Assembly (NCBI RefSeq): GCF_010093445.1
Contig: NZ_PDWW01000003.1
Location: 62,001-126,000, forward strand
Length of the DNA: 64,000 nt
Source of the DNA: Pseudoxanthomonas japonensis
Lineage (GTDB): Bacteria; Pseudomonadota; Gammaproteobacteria; Xanthomonadales; Xanthomonadaceae
Reading direction: 5' to 3'
Below, one piece after another: positions 27,300 to 37,244 of this stretch. The notes below the pieces were generated by a model. The model saw only the letters and a program-made list of their open reading frames with translations, had not been told where the DNA came from and ran no database searches. The translations under genes were made by a program, and so were the position numbers. Every line of letters starts with the position of its first letter. The first letter of the stretch is position 1.

Positions 27300-29051
27300 G
27301 TGAAACCGAAGCACAGACCTCGGACGGCAAGACTCCGCCTGGCCGGCATGTTCGGGCTGGGGCTGGCGTTGCTGAGCAACGTCGCCCTGGCGCTCGGCCT
27401 GGGGGAGATAAGGGTCAAATCGCAACCCGGCCAGCCACTGCTGGCCGAGATTCCGGTCATTTCCAGCGAGCCGGGGGAGCTCGAGCAACTGCGTGCGCGC
27501 CTGGCCTCGCCGGTGACATTCGAACGTGTCGGCCTGCCTCGCCCGCAGGGCCTGGTGAACGAGCTGGACTTCGCGGTCGCGCTGGACGATGCCGGCCGCC
27601 CGGTCGTGCGCGTCACCAGCCGCACGCCGGTCGACGTGCCGGCGGTAAACTTCCTGATCGAAGTGGACTGGGGCCAGGGCCGGCTGGTCCGTGAGTACTC
27701 GGCGCTGGTCAGTGCGCCCGGCACGCTGGCCGCCGCCGAGCAGCCGATCATCGATGCGCCGGCCGCCGCGCCGACGGACATCATCAACCGCCCGGTCGAG
27801 CCGGTTGCCGCCGCACCGGAACCTGCGCCGACGCCGCCTGCGCCGGAAGCCCCGGTGCGGCCGACGCCCGCGCCGACACCCGTCGTGGCGGCGGCGCCGA
27901 CGCCATCCGTCGCGCCCGGCGACACGCTTGCGCCGGTTCGCCGCGGCCAGTCGCTGTCGCAGATCGCGGCGCCGCTGGCGCGAGAACAGGGCTACACGCT
28001 CGACCAGGCGATGGTGGCGCTGCTGCGCGCCAATCCCGAGGCCTTCATCAACGGCAACCTCAACCTGCTGAAGCAGGGCGCGGTACTGCGCGTGCCGGAG
28101 TCGACGGAAGCACAGACCATCCTGGAGAGCGAGGCAGCGGCGCTGGTCCGCAGCCAGATCGCCGAGTGGCGGCGCGCGCGCGCGCCGATCCCGCAACCGG
28201 CGGCCGTGGTCGAGCCGGCAGCGACCTCCACGCCAGCCGCGCCGTCGCGCGCGCCGGCAGTGGCGGACGCACGGCTGGAAATCGCACCCGCGGCGACGAG
28301 CACGTCGGGTTCTGGAACGCAGTCCGGCGTCAGCGCCGGCGGTGAGGGCGAGATGTTGGCGAACGAACAGTTGCAGCAGTCGAAGGAAGACCTGGCCGCG
28401 CGCGAAGCCGAAGTGCAGGAACTGCGCTCGCAGGTCGCGGACCTGGAAAAGCTGAAGGCGCAGCAGGAAAAGTTGCTGGCCATGAAGGACAGCGACCTGG
28501 CCGCCGCGCAGCAACGGCTGGCGCAGAGCAACGGCAGCGACGGTGGCGTGCCGGTGTGGGCATGGGCGGGCTTTGGCCTGCTGTTCGTCGGCGCGCTGGC
28601 CTGGGGATTCGCGCAGCGACGCCAGCGCCTGTCGCCGGCTCCCGTGCCGCGCAACCCGGTGTTCGGCAAGGCGCCGTCCGAGAGCCGTGCCGCGGAGCTC
28701 GCCGCCGTGATGCCGCAAGCCGCGCCCGAACCCGAGCCGGTGCATACGCCGAGTCCCGTACTGGAGCCGGCGGTCGTCCTGCCGCAGGCCGTGGCGCCAC
28801 GGCCTGCGCCGAAGGCTGCCCCCACACCCGCATCCACGCCGGGTCCCACCTGGCATGCCGGCGGCAGCACCACGCCTGCAGCGCCGGCCATGCCGCCACC
28901 GCCGGCAGGTCGCGACCGTCTGGAACTGGCGGTGGCTTACCTCGACCTGGGTGATGTCGCCACCGCGCGCGACCTGTTGAACGAGGTGGCGGCGGGCAAC
29001 GACGTGACGGCGCGCGACGAGGCCCTGCAGTTGCTCCGCGATATCGGATGA
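27300..29051 (+). CDS. fimV: FimV/HubP-type polar protein with LysM domain
   Basis: A 583-residue inner-membrane protein. In order: signal peptide (~1-32, ending LALGLGE), FimV N-terminal domain with IRVKSQPGQPLLAEIPV, a proline-alanine linker, a LysM domain (~205-265), a coiled coil (~350-412), a transmembrane helix (~416-438, WAWAGFGLLFVGALAWGF) and a C-terminal TPR-like FimV domain (~536-583, LAVAYLDLGDVATARDLL). FimV/HubP proteins organise type IV pili and polar proteins through peptidoglycan binding. This copy is shorter than Pseudomonas FimV (about 900 residues), mainly in the cytoplasmic linker. The GTG start follows GGGGAAGGG. Neighbours asd and truA match the Pseudomonas locus. Confidence 0.88.
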   Translation: MKPKHRPRTARLRLAGMFGLGLALLSNVALALGLGEIRVKSQPGQPLLAEIPVISSEPGELEQLRARLASPVTFERVGLPRPQGLVNELDFAVALDDAGRPVVRVTSRTPVDVPAVNFLIEVDWGQGRLVREYSALVSAPGTLAAAEQPIIDAPAAAPTDIINRPVEPVAAAPEPAPTPPAPEAPVRPTPAPTPVVAAAPTPSVAPGDTLAPVRRGQSLSQIAAPLAREQGYTLDQAMVALLRANPEAFINGNLNLLKQGAVLRVPESTEAQTILESEAAALVRSQIAEWRRARAPIPQPAAVVEPAATSTPAAPSRAPAVADARLEIAPAATSTSGSGTQSGVSAGGEGEMLANEQLQQSKEDLAAREAEVQELRSQVADLEKLKAQQEKLLAMKDSDLAAAQQRLAQSNGSDGGVPVWAWAGFGLLFVGALAWGFAQRRQRLSPAPVPRNPVFGKAPSESRAAELAAVMPQAAPEPEPVHTPSPVLEPAVVLPQAVAPRPAPKAAPTPASTPGPTWHAGGSTTPAAPAMPPPPAGRDRLELAVAYLDLGDVATARDLLNEVAAGNDVTARDEALQLLRDIG

Positions 29052-29069
29052 CGGACGCGGAGTGATGTC

Positions 29070-29894
29070 GTGACGCGCTACGCGCTGGGCGTCGAATACG
29101 ACGGCAGCGGATTCAAGGGCTGGCAACGGCTGAGCAAGTCCGGCACGCCGGACGACACCACCACCGTGCAGGCGGCGCTGGAAGCCGCACTGTCGTCGGT
29201 TGCCGATGCGCAGGTCGACACGATCTGCGCGGGCCGCACCGATGCCGGCGTGCATGCGCAATGCCAGGTGGTGCATTTCGACAGCGGCGTCGTCCGCACG
29301 CCGCGCGGCTGGCTGCTGGGCGCCACGGCACGGCTGCCACCGGCGGTCTGCGTGCGCTGGTGCCAGCCGGTCGCCGACGATTTCCATGCACGCTTCTCCG
29401 CACGCGCGCGTCGCTACCGCTACACGCTGGTCAACCGGCTGGCGCGACCGGCGCTGGAGCGGCAGTACCTCAGCTGGGAGCGGATGCCGCTGGACGCGGA
29501 CGCCATGCATCGCGCCGCGCAGGTGCTGCTGGGCGAAAACGACTTCAGCGCCTTCCGTACCGTGCACTGCCAGTCGCCGCATGCGATGCGCAACCTGCAT
29601 GCGATCACGGTGACGCGGCAAGGCGAGCGCGTGATTGTCGAGGTGCAGGCGAACGCCTTCCTGCACCACATGGTCCGCAACATCGTCGGCTCGCTGCTGG
29701 TGGTGGGGCGTGGCGAACGGCCCGAGGGCTGGATCGGCGAACTGCTGGCCGGCCGCGACCGGACTGTGGCCGGACCGACCGCGCCGCCGGACGGTCTGGT
29801 CTTCGTCAGTCCGCTGTATCCGGCGGAGTGGGCGTTGCCGATCGAAGTGACCTTGCAGGACACGCCAATCCCAGTCGCCACGCCCTCACTGTAG
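29070..29894 (+). CDS. truA: tRNA pseudouridine(38-40) synthase
   Basis: A 274-residue enzyme that isomerises uridines 38-40 of the tRNA anticodon stem. The catalytic Asp58 is in [10 protein letters not shown], and [16 protein letters not shown] and [11 protein letters not shown] are family motifs. The GTG start at 29070 gives the usual N-terminus [17 protein letters not shown]. It lies 18 bp after fimV. The TAG stop (29892-29894) is part of the GTAG head of a large inverted repeat. Confidence 0.95.
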   Translation: MTRYALGVEYDGSGFKGWQRLSKSGTPDDTTTVQAALEAALSSVADAQVDTICAGRTDAGVHAQCQVVHFDSGVVRTPRGWLLGATARLPPAVCVRWCQPVADDFHARFSARARRYRYTLVNRLARPALERQYLSWERMPLDADAMHRAAQVLLGENDFSAFRTVHCQSPHAMRNLHAITVTRQGERVIVEVQANAFLHHMVRNIVGSLLVVGRGERPEGWIGELLAGRDRTVAGPTAPPDGLVFVSPLYPAEWALPIEVTLQDTPIPVATPSL

Positions 29895-29968
29895 GAACGG
29901 GCCATGCCCGCGATGCTTTTTATCCAACCCAGCCCTGCGGAAAAGCATCGCGGGCATGGCCCGCTCCT
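29891..29968. repeat. Large inverted repeat (28-bp arms) between truA and trpF
   Basis: Arms at 29893-29920 and 29941-29968 are complementary at all but one position (a G-T pair), with a 20-nt loop. The left arm is headed by GTAG, containing the truA stop. The arms read GGGCCATGCCCGCGATGC, itself partly palindromic. A further partial copy (GGCGGGCATCGCCCG) follows at about 29983-29997. As RNA it would form a long hairpin, possibly protecting or terminating the truA message. Confidence 0.85.
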
Positions 29969-30058
29969 GCAGCACCAGAAGTGGCGGGCATCGCCCGATC
30001 CCTCGCGATCTTCCGAAACCGGCTACGCTTCCGCGACGCCCGACAGGTCCTTCCCGCC

Positions 30059-30691
30059 ATGCATACGCGCATCAAGTTCTGCGGCCTGACCCGCGCCGAG
30101 GATGTCCGCCTGGCGGTGGAACTGGGCGTCGATTACGTCGGCCTGGTGTTCGCGCCGCATAGCCCGCGCCGGCTGCTGCTGGGGCAGGCGCGCATGCTGC
30201 GCGACCTGGTGCCCGAGGAGATCGCGGTCGTCGCCCTGGTGATGGACAACCCGCGCAGCGACATCGAGCACGTCGTCGAATCGCTGCAGCCGGATCTGCT
30301 GCAGTTCCATGGCAGCGAGGACGATGCGCTGGCGACGTCGTTCGGGCGTCCGTACTGGAAGGCGATCGCGATGGGTGGACAGGACGAGAGTGTGTTCGCC
30401 AGTCTCTCGGATTATCCCGGTGCGCACGGCTTTCTGTTCGATGGCCATGCGGCGGGCGAGCAGGGCGGAAGCGGCCAGCGGTTCGACTGGCGGCGCATGC
30501 CGACCTCCGCCGACAAACCGTTCCTGCTCGCGGGCGGCCTGTCGCCGGAGAACGTCGGCCTGGCCCTGCGCACGGCGCGGCCTTGGGGCGTGGACGTGTC
30601 CAGCGGCATCGAATCGGCGCCCGGCATCAAGGACGCGGAGAAGATGCGGCGCTTCGTCGATGCCGTGCGCGAGGCTGACGCCCGCGGCTGA
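30059..30691 (+). CDS. trpF: Phosphoribosylanthranilate isomerase
   Basis: A 210-residue TIM-barrel enzyme of tryptophan synthesis that converts phosphoribosylanthranilate to CdRP. Family motifs are IKFCGLTRAEDV (with the catalytic Cys), YVGLVFAPHSPR, LLQFHGSED, LAGGLSPENV and GVDVSSGIE. It is a stand-alone TrpF, not fused to TrpC. The gene lies in the usual truA-trpF-trpB neighbourhood, but here a minus-strand LysR gene lies between trpF and trpB. The trpF and regulator stop codons are only 2 bp apart, with no terminator visible. Confidence 0.96.
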   Translation: MHTRIKFCGLTRAEDVRLAVELGVDYVGLVFAPHSPRRLLLGQARMLRDLVPEEIAVVALVMDNPRSDIEHVVESLQPDLLQFHGSEDDALATSFGRPYWKAIAMGGQDESVFASLSDYPGAHGFLFDGHAAGEQGGSGQRFDWRRMPTSADKPFLLAGGLSPENVGLALRTARPWGVDVSSGIESAPGIKDAEKMRRFVDAVREADARG

Positions 30692-30693
30692 TC

Positions 30694-31578
30694 TCAGGCG
30701 AGCATGGCGCGCAGCCACGTCGCCAATGCCGGAATCCGGGGGTCCGGATTGCCGCGCCGGGTGCACAGCGCCCATTCCCCGCCGGTGTCCACGAAGCCCC
30801 ACGGCGCGACGAGGCGTCCGCTCTCCAGGTCGGCCTGCACCAGTTCCTGCGGCGCGATGGCCACGCCCAGGCCGGCGACGGCCGCTTCCAGCAGGTAGGT
30901 CAGATGATCGAAGCCGGCGCCCAGGCGGAGTTGGCCAGCATCCACGCCCCGGGCCTCGAACCAGCGCGGCCAGGCCTGCGGGCGCGAGGCGGTATGCAGG
31001 ACCGCTTCGTTCGCCAGCGCGCTGGCCGGCGCCCTTTCCAGTCGCACGAAGCCGGCATGGCGCGGGCTGACCACCGGCCCGATCCGCTCGGGTACCAGTG
31101 GGTGCACGTCCCAGCCCGTCGGCCACGGCGCTTCGCCGACCAGCAGGGCGGCATCGAGCCCGGTCAGCGCGTCGTCGAAGCCGCCCTCCTGTGCCGACAG
31201 GTGCAGGGTCAGCGTGGGCAGGTCGACCGCCAGCCGCTCCAGCCGCGGAATCACCCAGCGCGCCAGCAGGCTGCCCGGGCAGCCGAGGACGAAAGCGGAC
31301 GGCCGGCGGTCGCGCTGCAGCGCGGCCCAGCCGGACTGCAGGGAAGAGAACGCGTCGCCCGCCAGGTCACGCAGGCGCAGGCCGTCGGCGGTCAGCGCCA
31401 GGCCACGCCCGTCGCGGACGAACAGCGGACGCCCCAGTGCCTCCTCCAGCGTGCGTATATGCCGGCTGACCGCGCCATGGGTGACATGCAGCTCGCCGGC
31501 AGCCCGGCTGACGCTGCCCAGCCGGGCGGCGGCCTCGAAGGCGCGCAGGGCGTTGAGCGGGGGCAGGGGGCGCGACAT
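30694..31578 (-). CDS. LysR-family transcriptional regulator, probable trpBA activator
   Basis: A 294-residue LTTR. The N-terminal winged helix-turn-helix is clear ([25 protein letters not shown] at the start, then [16 protein letters not shown]), followed by an effector-binding domain. It is divergent from trpB across a 98-bp gap. This is the layout of Pseudomonas trpI-trpBA, where the regulator activates trpBA in response to indoleglycerol phosphate. The regulatory role here is inferred from position. The domain also resembles GcvA-type LTTRs, so naming it trpI needs comparison. Confidence 0.88.
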   Translation of the reverse strand: MSRPLPPLNALRAFEAAARLGSVSRAAGELHVTHGAVSRHIRTLEEALGRPLFVRDGRGLALTADGLRLRDLAGDAFSSLQSGWAALQRDRRPSAFVLGCPGSLLARWVIPRLERLAVDLPTLTLHLSAQEGGFDDALTGLDAALLVGEAPWPTGWDVHPLVPERIGPVVSPRHAGFVRLERAPASALANEAVLHTASRPQAWPRWFEARGVDAGQLRLGAGFDHLTYLLEAAVAGLGVAIAPQELVQADLESGRLVAPWGFVDTGGEWALCTRRGNPDPRIPALATWLRAMLA

Positions 31579-31582
31579 GGCG

Positions 31583-31613
31583 TGAGTTTAAGTCACGGGT
31601 TGGTGATATTTCA
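31583..31613. promoter_or_regulatory. Candidate LysR operator in the regulator-trpB gap
   Basis: TGAGTTTAAGTCA (31583-31595) is a 13-bp dyad with one mismatch, and TGATATTTCA (31604-31613) is a weaker TGA-N4-TCA dyad 21 bp further on. The spacing of about two helical turns is that of LTTR recognition and activation sites. The AT-rich stretch stands out in an otherwise GC-rich region. A weak -10 (TAGAGT, 31641-31646) for trpB follows. Confidence 0.5.
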
Positions 31614-31676
31614 TCGATTTAGTGGGAGGGACCTGTGCGCTAGAGTGACGGCTCATCCGCTCCCGTACGACCTGCC

Positions 31677-32888
<1,212 letters not shown>

Positions 32889-32897
32889 CGCGGTGCT

Positions 32898-33006
32898 CCC
32901 TCCCCTTCAAGGGGAGGGCCGGGGAGGGGAGGGTGTTTGTTTTGCCGAGCGTGCTGATCATTCCTCCCACACCATCCCCACCCAACCCTCCCCTTGAAGG
33001 GGAGGG
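32898..33006. repeat. Inverted intergenic repeat between trpB and trpA
   Basis: Two 21-bp palindromes (CCCTCCCCTT n AAGGGGAGGG) lie at 32898-32918 and 32986-33006. The GGGGAGGGGAGGGTG stretch after the first is the inverse of CACCATCCCCACCC before the second, so the whole block is one imperfect inverted repeat with ~40-bp arms. This is typical of dispersed repeats in Xanthomonadaceae. It replaces the usual direct coupling of trpB and trpA. Confidence 0.85.
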
Positions 33007-33036
33007 CTCTGAAGCTCGATCTCCTGGACGTTTCCG

Positions 33037-33834
33037 ATGAGCCGTTTCGAACAGAAATTCGCCGAACTGAAATCCGCAGGCCGCAAGGCCCTCGTGCCCT
33101 TCATCACGGCCGGCGATCCGTCGCTGGAATCCACGGTGCCGGTGATGCACGCATTGGTTGCGGCCGGTGCCGATGTCATCGAGCTGGGCGTGCCGTTCTC
33201 CGATCCCATGGCCGACGGGCCGACCATCCAGCGCAGTTCCGAACGCGCGCTGGCCCGGGGTGCCGGCCTGCGCTACGTGCTGGAGGCGGTCGAGGTGTTC
33301 CGCCAGCAGGACGACGGCACGCCGATCGTGCTGATGGGCTATCTGAATCCGGTCGAGATCCACGGCGCCGAGCGCTTTGCGCGTGAAGCGGTCGCGGCCG
33401 GTGTCGACGGCGTGCTGCTGGTCGATCTGCCGCCGGAGGAGGCCGAGGAGACGCGCGCGGTGTTCGACCGGGAAGGGCTGGCGCTGATCGCGCTGGCCTC
33501 GCCGACCACCTCGCCCGAGCGCCGGCGGATGCTGTGCGACGCCGCGCAGGGCTACCTGTACTACGTCAGTTTCGCGGGCGTCACGGGCGCCTCCGACCGG
33601 CTGGACACGGCCGCGGCGGGCGAACGACTGAAGCAGCTTCGTGCGGGTTCGCGGGCGCCCGTCGTGGCCGGTTTCGGCATCAAGGATGCCGACAGCGCCC
33701 GCGCGATGGCGGCCGATGCCGATGGCGTCGTGGTCGGCAGTGCGCTGGTGGCGGCGTTGGCAGAGGCAGGTAGCGACGCCCCGGCGCGGGCAGCGGCGTT
33801 CCTGGCCCCGTTGCGCGCGGCGCTGGATGGCTGA
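33037..33834 (+). CDS. trpA: Tryptophan synthase alpha chain
   Basis: A 265-residue TIM barrel that cleaves indoleglycerol phosphate and channels indole to TrpB. Catalytic Glu49 and Asp60 are in IELGVPFSDPMADGP, and PFITAGDP and GFGIKDADSARAM are family motifs. The upstream sequence has only a weak ribosome binding site (CTGGACG). With trpF and trpB it covers the late steps of the tryptophan pathway; trpE, G, D and C are not in the window. Confidence 0.97.
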   Translation: MSRFEQKFAELKSAGRKALVPFITAGDPSLESTVPVMHALVAAGADVIELGVPFSDPMADGPTIQRSSERALARGAGLRYVLEAVEVFRQQDDGTPIVLMGYLNPVEIHGAERFAREAVAAGVDGVLLVDLPPEEAEETRAVFDREGLALIALASPTTSPERRRMLCDAAQGYLYYVSFAGVTGASDRLDTAAAGERLKQLRAGSRAPVVAGFGIKDADSARAMAADADGVVVGSALVAALAEAGSDAPARAAAFLAPLRAALDG

Positions 33835-33921
33835 GCCTCCGTACGGTTGTGCATGGACGACTGAGCTAAACTGCCGCGCTAATCCACGAGGCCCCGCCAG
33901 GGGCAGGCAGCAAGACCACGC

Positions 33922-34815
33922 ATGAGCTGGCTCAGCAAACTGATGCCGTCGGGCATCCGCACCGAAGGCACCGCAGGCAAGAGCAAACGCAGCGTCCCCG
34001 AGGGGCTGTGGGAAAAATGCGACCGCTGCGGCGCGGTGCTGTACCGGCCGGAGCTGGAGGAAAACCTGGAGGTCTGCCCGAAGTGCAGCTTCCACATGCC
34101 GATCCGCGCCCGCGCCCGTCTGGCGGCGCTGTTCGATCCCGGCAGCACCCGCGAGATCGGCGCCACGCTCGGCCCGACCGACGTGCTGAAGTTCAAGGAC
34201 CAGAAGAAGTACGCCGACCGCATCAAGGCCGCGCAGAAGAGCACCGGCGAGCGCGATGCGCTGATCACGCTGCAGGGCACGCTCAAGGGTCGCGACCTGG
34301 TCGCCAGTTCCTTCGACTTCGCCTACATGGGCGGCTCGATGGGCTCGGTGGTGGGCGAGCGCTTCTCGCTGGGCGCGGAGCGCGCGCTGGAGATCGGGTC
34401 GCCGTTCGTGTGCTTCTCCGCCAGCGGCGGCGCGCGCATGCAGGAAAGCCTGTTCTCGCTGATGCAGATGGCGAAGACCTCCGCCGCGCTCGGACGCCTG
34501 CGCGAAGCCGGCCTGCCGTACATCTCGGTGATGACGCACCCCACCACCGGCGGCGTGTCGGCGAGCTTCGCGATGCTGGGCGACATCAACCTCGCCGAGC
34601 CGGAAGCGCTGATCGGCTTCGCCGGCCCCCGCGTGATCGAGCAGACCGTGCGCGAGACGCTGCCGGAAGGCTTCCAGCGTTCCGAGTTCCTCGTCGCGCA
34701 CGGCGCGATCGACCAGATCTGCGACCGCCGCGAGATGCGTGACCGCCTGGCGGACCTGCTGGCGTTGTTGATGCGACAGCCCAAGCCCGAAGACAGCGAA
34801 CTGGTGACCGCATGA
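33922..34815 (+). CDS. accD: Acetyl-CoA carboxylase carboxyltransferase subunit beta
   Basis: A 297-residue cytosolic subunit that, with AccA, transfers CO2 from carboxybiotin to acetyl-CoA to make malonyl-CoA. The N-terminal zinc ribbon has Cys33, Cys36, Cys52 and Cys55 (CDRC and CPKC). The crotonase-fold core has [11 protein letters not shown] and [22 protein letters not shown] -10-like TAAACT is at 33867-33872. It overlaps glmM by 4 bp (ATGA). Confidence 0.97.
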   Translation: MSWLSKLMPSGIRTEGTAGKSKRSVPEGLWEKCDRCGAVLYRPELEENLEVCPKCSFHMPIRARARLAALFDPGSTREIGATLGPTDVLKFKDQKKYADRIKAAQKSTGERDALITLQGTLKGRDLVASSFDFAYMGGSMGSVVGERFSLGAERALEIGSPFVCFSASGGARMQESLFSLMQMAKTSAALGRLREAGLPYISVMTHPTTGGVSASFAMLGDINLAEPEALIGFAGPRVIEQTVRETLPEGFQRSEFLVAHGAIDQICDRREMRDRLADLLALLMRQPKPEDSELVTA

Positions 34816-36161
34816 GCCGCAAGTACTTTGGCACCGACGGCATCCGTGGCCGCGTCGGTACCAGCCCGATCTCGGCGGATTTCGTGCTGCGCCTCGGCAA
34901 CGCGCTGGGACGCGTGCTGTGCGAGAACAGCAGCGGTGCCCGCCCGGTCGTGGTGATCGGCAAGGACACGCGCATTTCCGGTTACATGTTCGAAGCGGCG
35001 CTGGAAGCGGGTCTGGTCGCCGCCGGCGCCGACGTGCAACTGATGGGGCCGATGCCGACGCCGGCCGTCGCCTTCCTGACCCGTACGCTGGGTGCCGACG
35101 CCGGCATCGTCATCAGCGCCTCGCACAATCCGCACTACGACAACGGCATCAAGTTCTTCTCCGCCGAAGGCGAGAAGCTGGACGACGCCACCGAGGCGGC
35201 CATCGAAGCCGCGCTGGATGGCGAGTTCGTCACCGTCGAATCCGACAAGCTGGGCAAGGCGATCCGCACGCGCGACGCGGTCGGCCGCTACATGGAATTC
35301 TGCAAGGCCAGCGTGCCGCGCCGCTTCGACCTGAAGGGGCTGAAGCTGGTGCTGGACTGCGCGCACGGTGCGACCTACCACATCGCGCCGCTGCTGTTCC
35401 GCGAACTGGGCGCCGACGTGATCACCATCGGCGCGGAGCCGAATGGCATCAACATCAATGATGGCGTGGGTTCCATGCACATCGACAACCTGGCCGCGAA
35501 AGTGCGGGAGACCGGCGCACACCTCGGCATCGCGTTCGACGGCGACGGCGACCGCGTGTTGATGGCGGACGGGCAGGGTGCGCCGGTGGATGGCGATCAG
35601 CTGATCTACCTGCTGGCCCGCGACTGGCAGGCGAGCGGGCGGCTGCGCGGCCCGGTGGTCGGCACGCTGATGACCAACTACGGTCTGGAGCGCGCGCTGG
35701 GCAAGCTCGAGATTCCGTTCGTCCGCACCAAGGTCGGCGACCGCTACGTGCACCAGGCGCTGGTCGAGGGCAATGCGGTGCTCGGCGGCGAAGCGTCCGG
35801 CCACCTGCTGTGCCTGGACCGCACGACGACCGGCGACGCGATCATCGCGGCGCTGCAGGTGCTGGAAGCGTTGAAGCGTCGCAAGGTGACGCTGCGCGAT
35901 GCGCTCGACGGTCTCACGATGCTGCCGCAGAAGACCATCAACGTGAAGCTGGCCGCAGGCGCGAAGCCGACCGAGGCCGCGAGCGTGCAGGCCGCGCTGG
36001 CGCTGGCGCAGGCCGCGGTGTCCGGGCGTGGGCGCGCCTTCCTGCGTCCTTCCGGCACCGAACCGGTCGTGCGCGTCACCGTCGAAGCGGACGACGACAC
36101 GCTGGTGAAGAACACGCTGGAAACGCTGGCCGAGGCCGTGCGCGCCGCCGCCGCGGCCTGA
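34812..36161 (+). CDS. glmM: Phosphoglucosamine mutase
   Basis: A 449-residue phosphohexomutase that converts GlcN-6-P to GlcN-1-P for UDP-GlcNAc, peptidoglycan and LPS. The active phosphoserine region is ISASHNP (101-107), the Mg loop is FDGDGDR, and the sugar loop GEASGH and C-terminal [11 protein letters not shown] are present. It starts inside the accD stop (ATGA). In many bacteria folP or folC occupies this position, so accD-glmM coupling links fatty acid and cell-envelope precursor supply in this lineage. Confidence 0.97.
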   Translation: MSRKYFGTDGIRGRVGTSPISADFVLRLGNALGRVLCENSSGARPVVVIGKDTRISGYMFEAALEAGLVAAGADVQLMGPMPTPAVAFLTRTLGADAGIVISASHNPHYDNGIKFFSAEGEKLDDATEAAIEAALDGEFVTVESDKLGKAIRTRDAVGRYMEFCKASVPRRFDLKGLKLVLDCAHGATYHIAPLLFRELGADVITIGAEPNGININDGVGSMHIDNLAAKVRETGAHLGIAFDGDGDRVLMADGQGAPVDGDQLIYLLARDWQASGRLRGPVVGTLMTNYGLERALGKLEIPFVRTKVGDRYVHQALVEGNAVLGGEASGHLLCLDRTTTGDAIIAALQVLEALKRRKVTLRDALDGLTMLPQKTINVKLAAGAKPTEAASVQAALALAQAAVSGRGRAFLRPSGTEPVVRVTVEADDDTLVKNTLETLAEAVRAAAAA

Positions 36162-36235
36162 GCCGGATCGATGAACCTCTGGCGCGGTGATGGTCCCCGG
36201 GCCTCCTGCGCCTTTCCCTTGTTGGAGCAGATTGC

Positions 36236-37174
36236 ATGAGTGCCCGAATTCCCACGCTGGACATCACCCGTTTCGATACCGACCGCGAGGCCTTCGTGGC
36301 CGAACTCGGCGCCGCGTATCGCGAATGGGGCTTCGCCGGCATCCGCAACCACGGCATCCCGCAGGCGCAGATCGACGCGGCCTACGATGTGTTCAAGCGC
36401 TTCTTCGCGCTGCCCGACGATGCCAAGAAGCGCTATCACGTGCCAGGCAGTGGTGGCGCGCGCGGCTATACCGCGTTCGGCGTGGAGACCGCGAAGGACT
36501 CCAAGCATTTCGACCTCAAGGAGTTCTGGCACATCGGTCGCGAGATCCCGGACGATTCGAAGTACCGCGACGTGATGCCGCCGAACCTGTGGCCCGATGA
36601 AGTGCCCGGCTTCCGCGAGCATGGCTATGGGCTGTACCAGGCGCTCGACCAGTTGGGTTCGCGCGTGCTGTCGGCGCTGGCGCTGCACATCGGCCTGCCC
36701 GAGACCTACTTCGCCGACAAGACCGATTCCGGCAACTCGATCCTGCGCCCGATCCACTATCCGCCGATCACCGCCGACGACATCCCGAACGTGCGCGCGG
36801 GTGCGCACGAGGACATCAACCTGATCACGTTGCTGGTGGGCGCCAGCGCCGCCGGCCTGGAAGTGCGGTCGAAGCAGGGCGAGTGGGTGCCGTTCACCTC
36901 GGACGCCGACACCATCGTGGTCAACATCGGCGACATGCTGCAGCGCCTGACCAACCACGTGTATCCGTCCACCACGCACCGCGTGACCAACCCGCCGGGC
37001 GAACAGGCGCGCCAGCCGCGCTATTCGGTGCCGTTCTTCCTGCACCCGAATCCGGACTTCCTGATCGACGTGCTGCCGTCCACGATCACCGCGGACAATC
37101 CGAAGCGGTACCCCGAGCCGATCACCGCGCAGGGCTACCTGGAAGAGCGCCTGCGCGAGATCAAGCTGAAATAG
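36236..37174 (+). CDS. 2-oxoglutarate/Fe(II)-type oxygenase, isopenicillin N synthase family
   Basis: A 312-residue non-haem iron oxygenase. The facial triad is His191-x-Asp193 (AHEDINLITLL) and His248 (STTHRV). The co-substrate motif RYS (Arg262, Ser264) precedes VPFFLHPNPD, and the N-terminal DIOX_N region is clear (YREWGFAGIRNHGIP). Family members include IPNS and plant-type dioxygenases. Bacterial homologues are mostly uncharacterised, so no substrate is given. The ribosome binding site is GGAG at 36223-36226. The TAG stop touches a palindromic repeat. There is no link to a biosynthetic cluster. Confidence 0.88.
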   Translation: MSARIPTLDITRFDTDREAFVAELGAAYREWGFAGIRNHGIPQAQIDAAYDVFKRFFALPDDAKKRYHVPGSGGARGYTAFGVETAKDSKHFDLKEFWHIGREIPDDSKYRDVMPPNLWPDEVPGFREHGYGLYQALDQLGSRVLSALALHIGLPETYFADKTDSGNSILRPIHYPPITADDIPNVRAGAHEDINLITLLVGASAAGLEVRSKQGEWVPFTSDADTIVVNIGDMLQRLTNHVYPSTTHRVTNPPGEQARQPRYSVPFFLHPNPDFLIDVLPSTITADNPKRYPEPITAQGYLEERLREIKLK

Positions 37175-37192
37175 GGCGGGCCCAGGCCCGCC
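37171..37192. repeat. ATAG-headed palindrome at the oxygenase stop codon
   Basis: ATAG (37171-37174, containing the TAG stop) is followed at once by a perfect palindrome GGCGGGCC CA GGCCCGCC (37175-37192). It has the same arms as the element at 6846-6863 and belongs to the same repeat family. It may also terminate the two convergent genes. Confidence 0.7.
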
Positions 37193-37244
37193 ATCGCACG
37201 ACACACGACGCCGGGATGTCCGGCTTCATGCGTTTGAGGCGGTC

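Noticed and set aside
29895-30058. Small protein gene between truA and trpF
   Set aside because: The sequence is dominated by the inverted repeat and its partial copy; frames through it have no start context or recognisable product.
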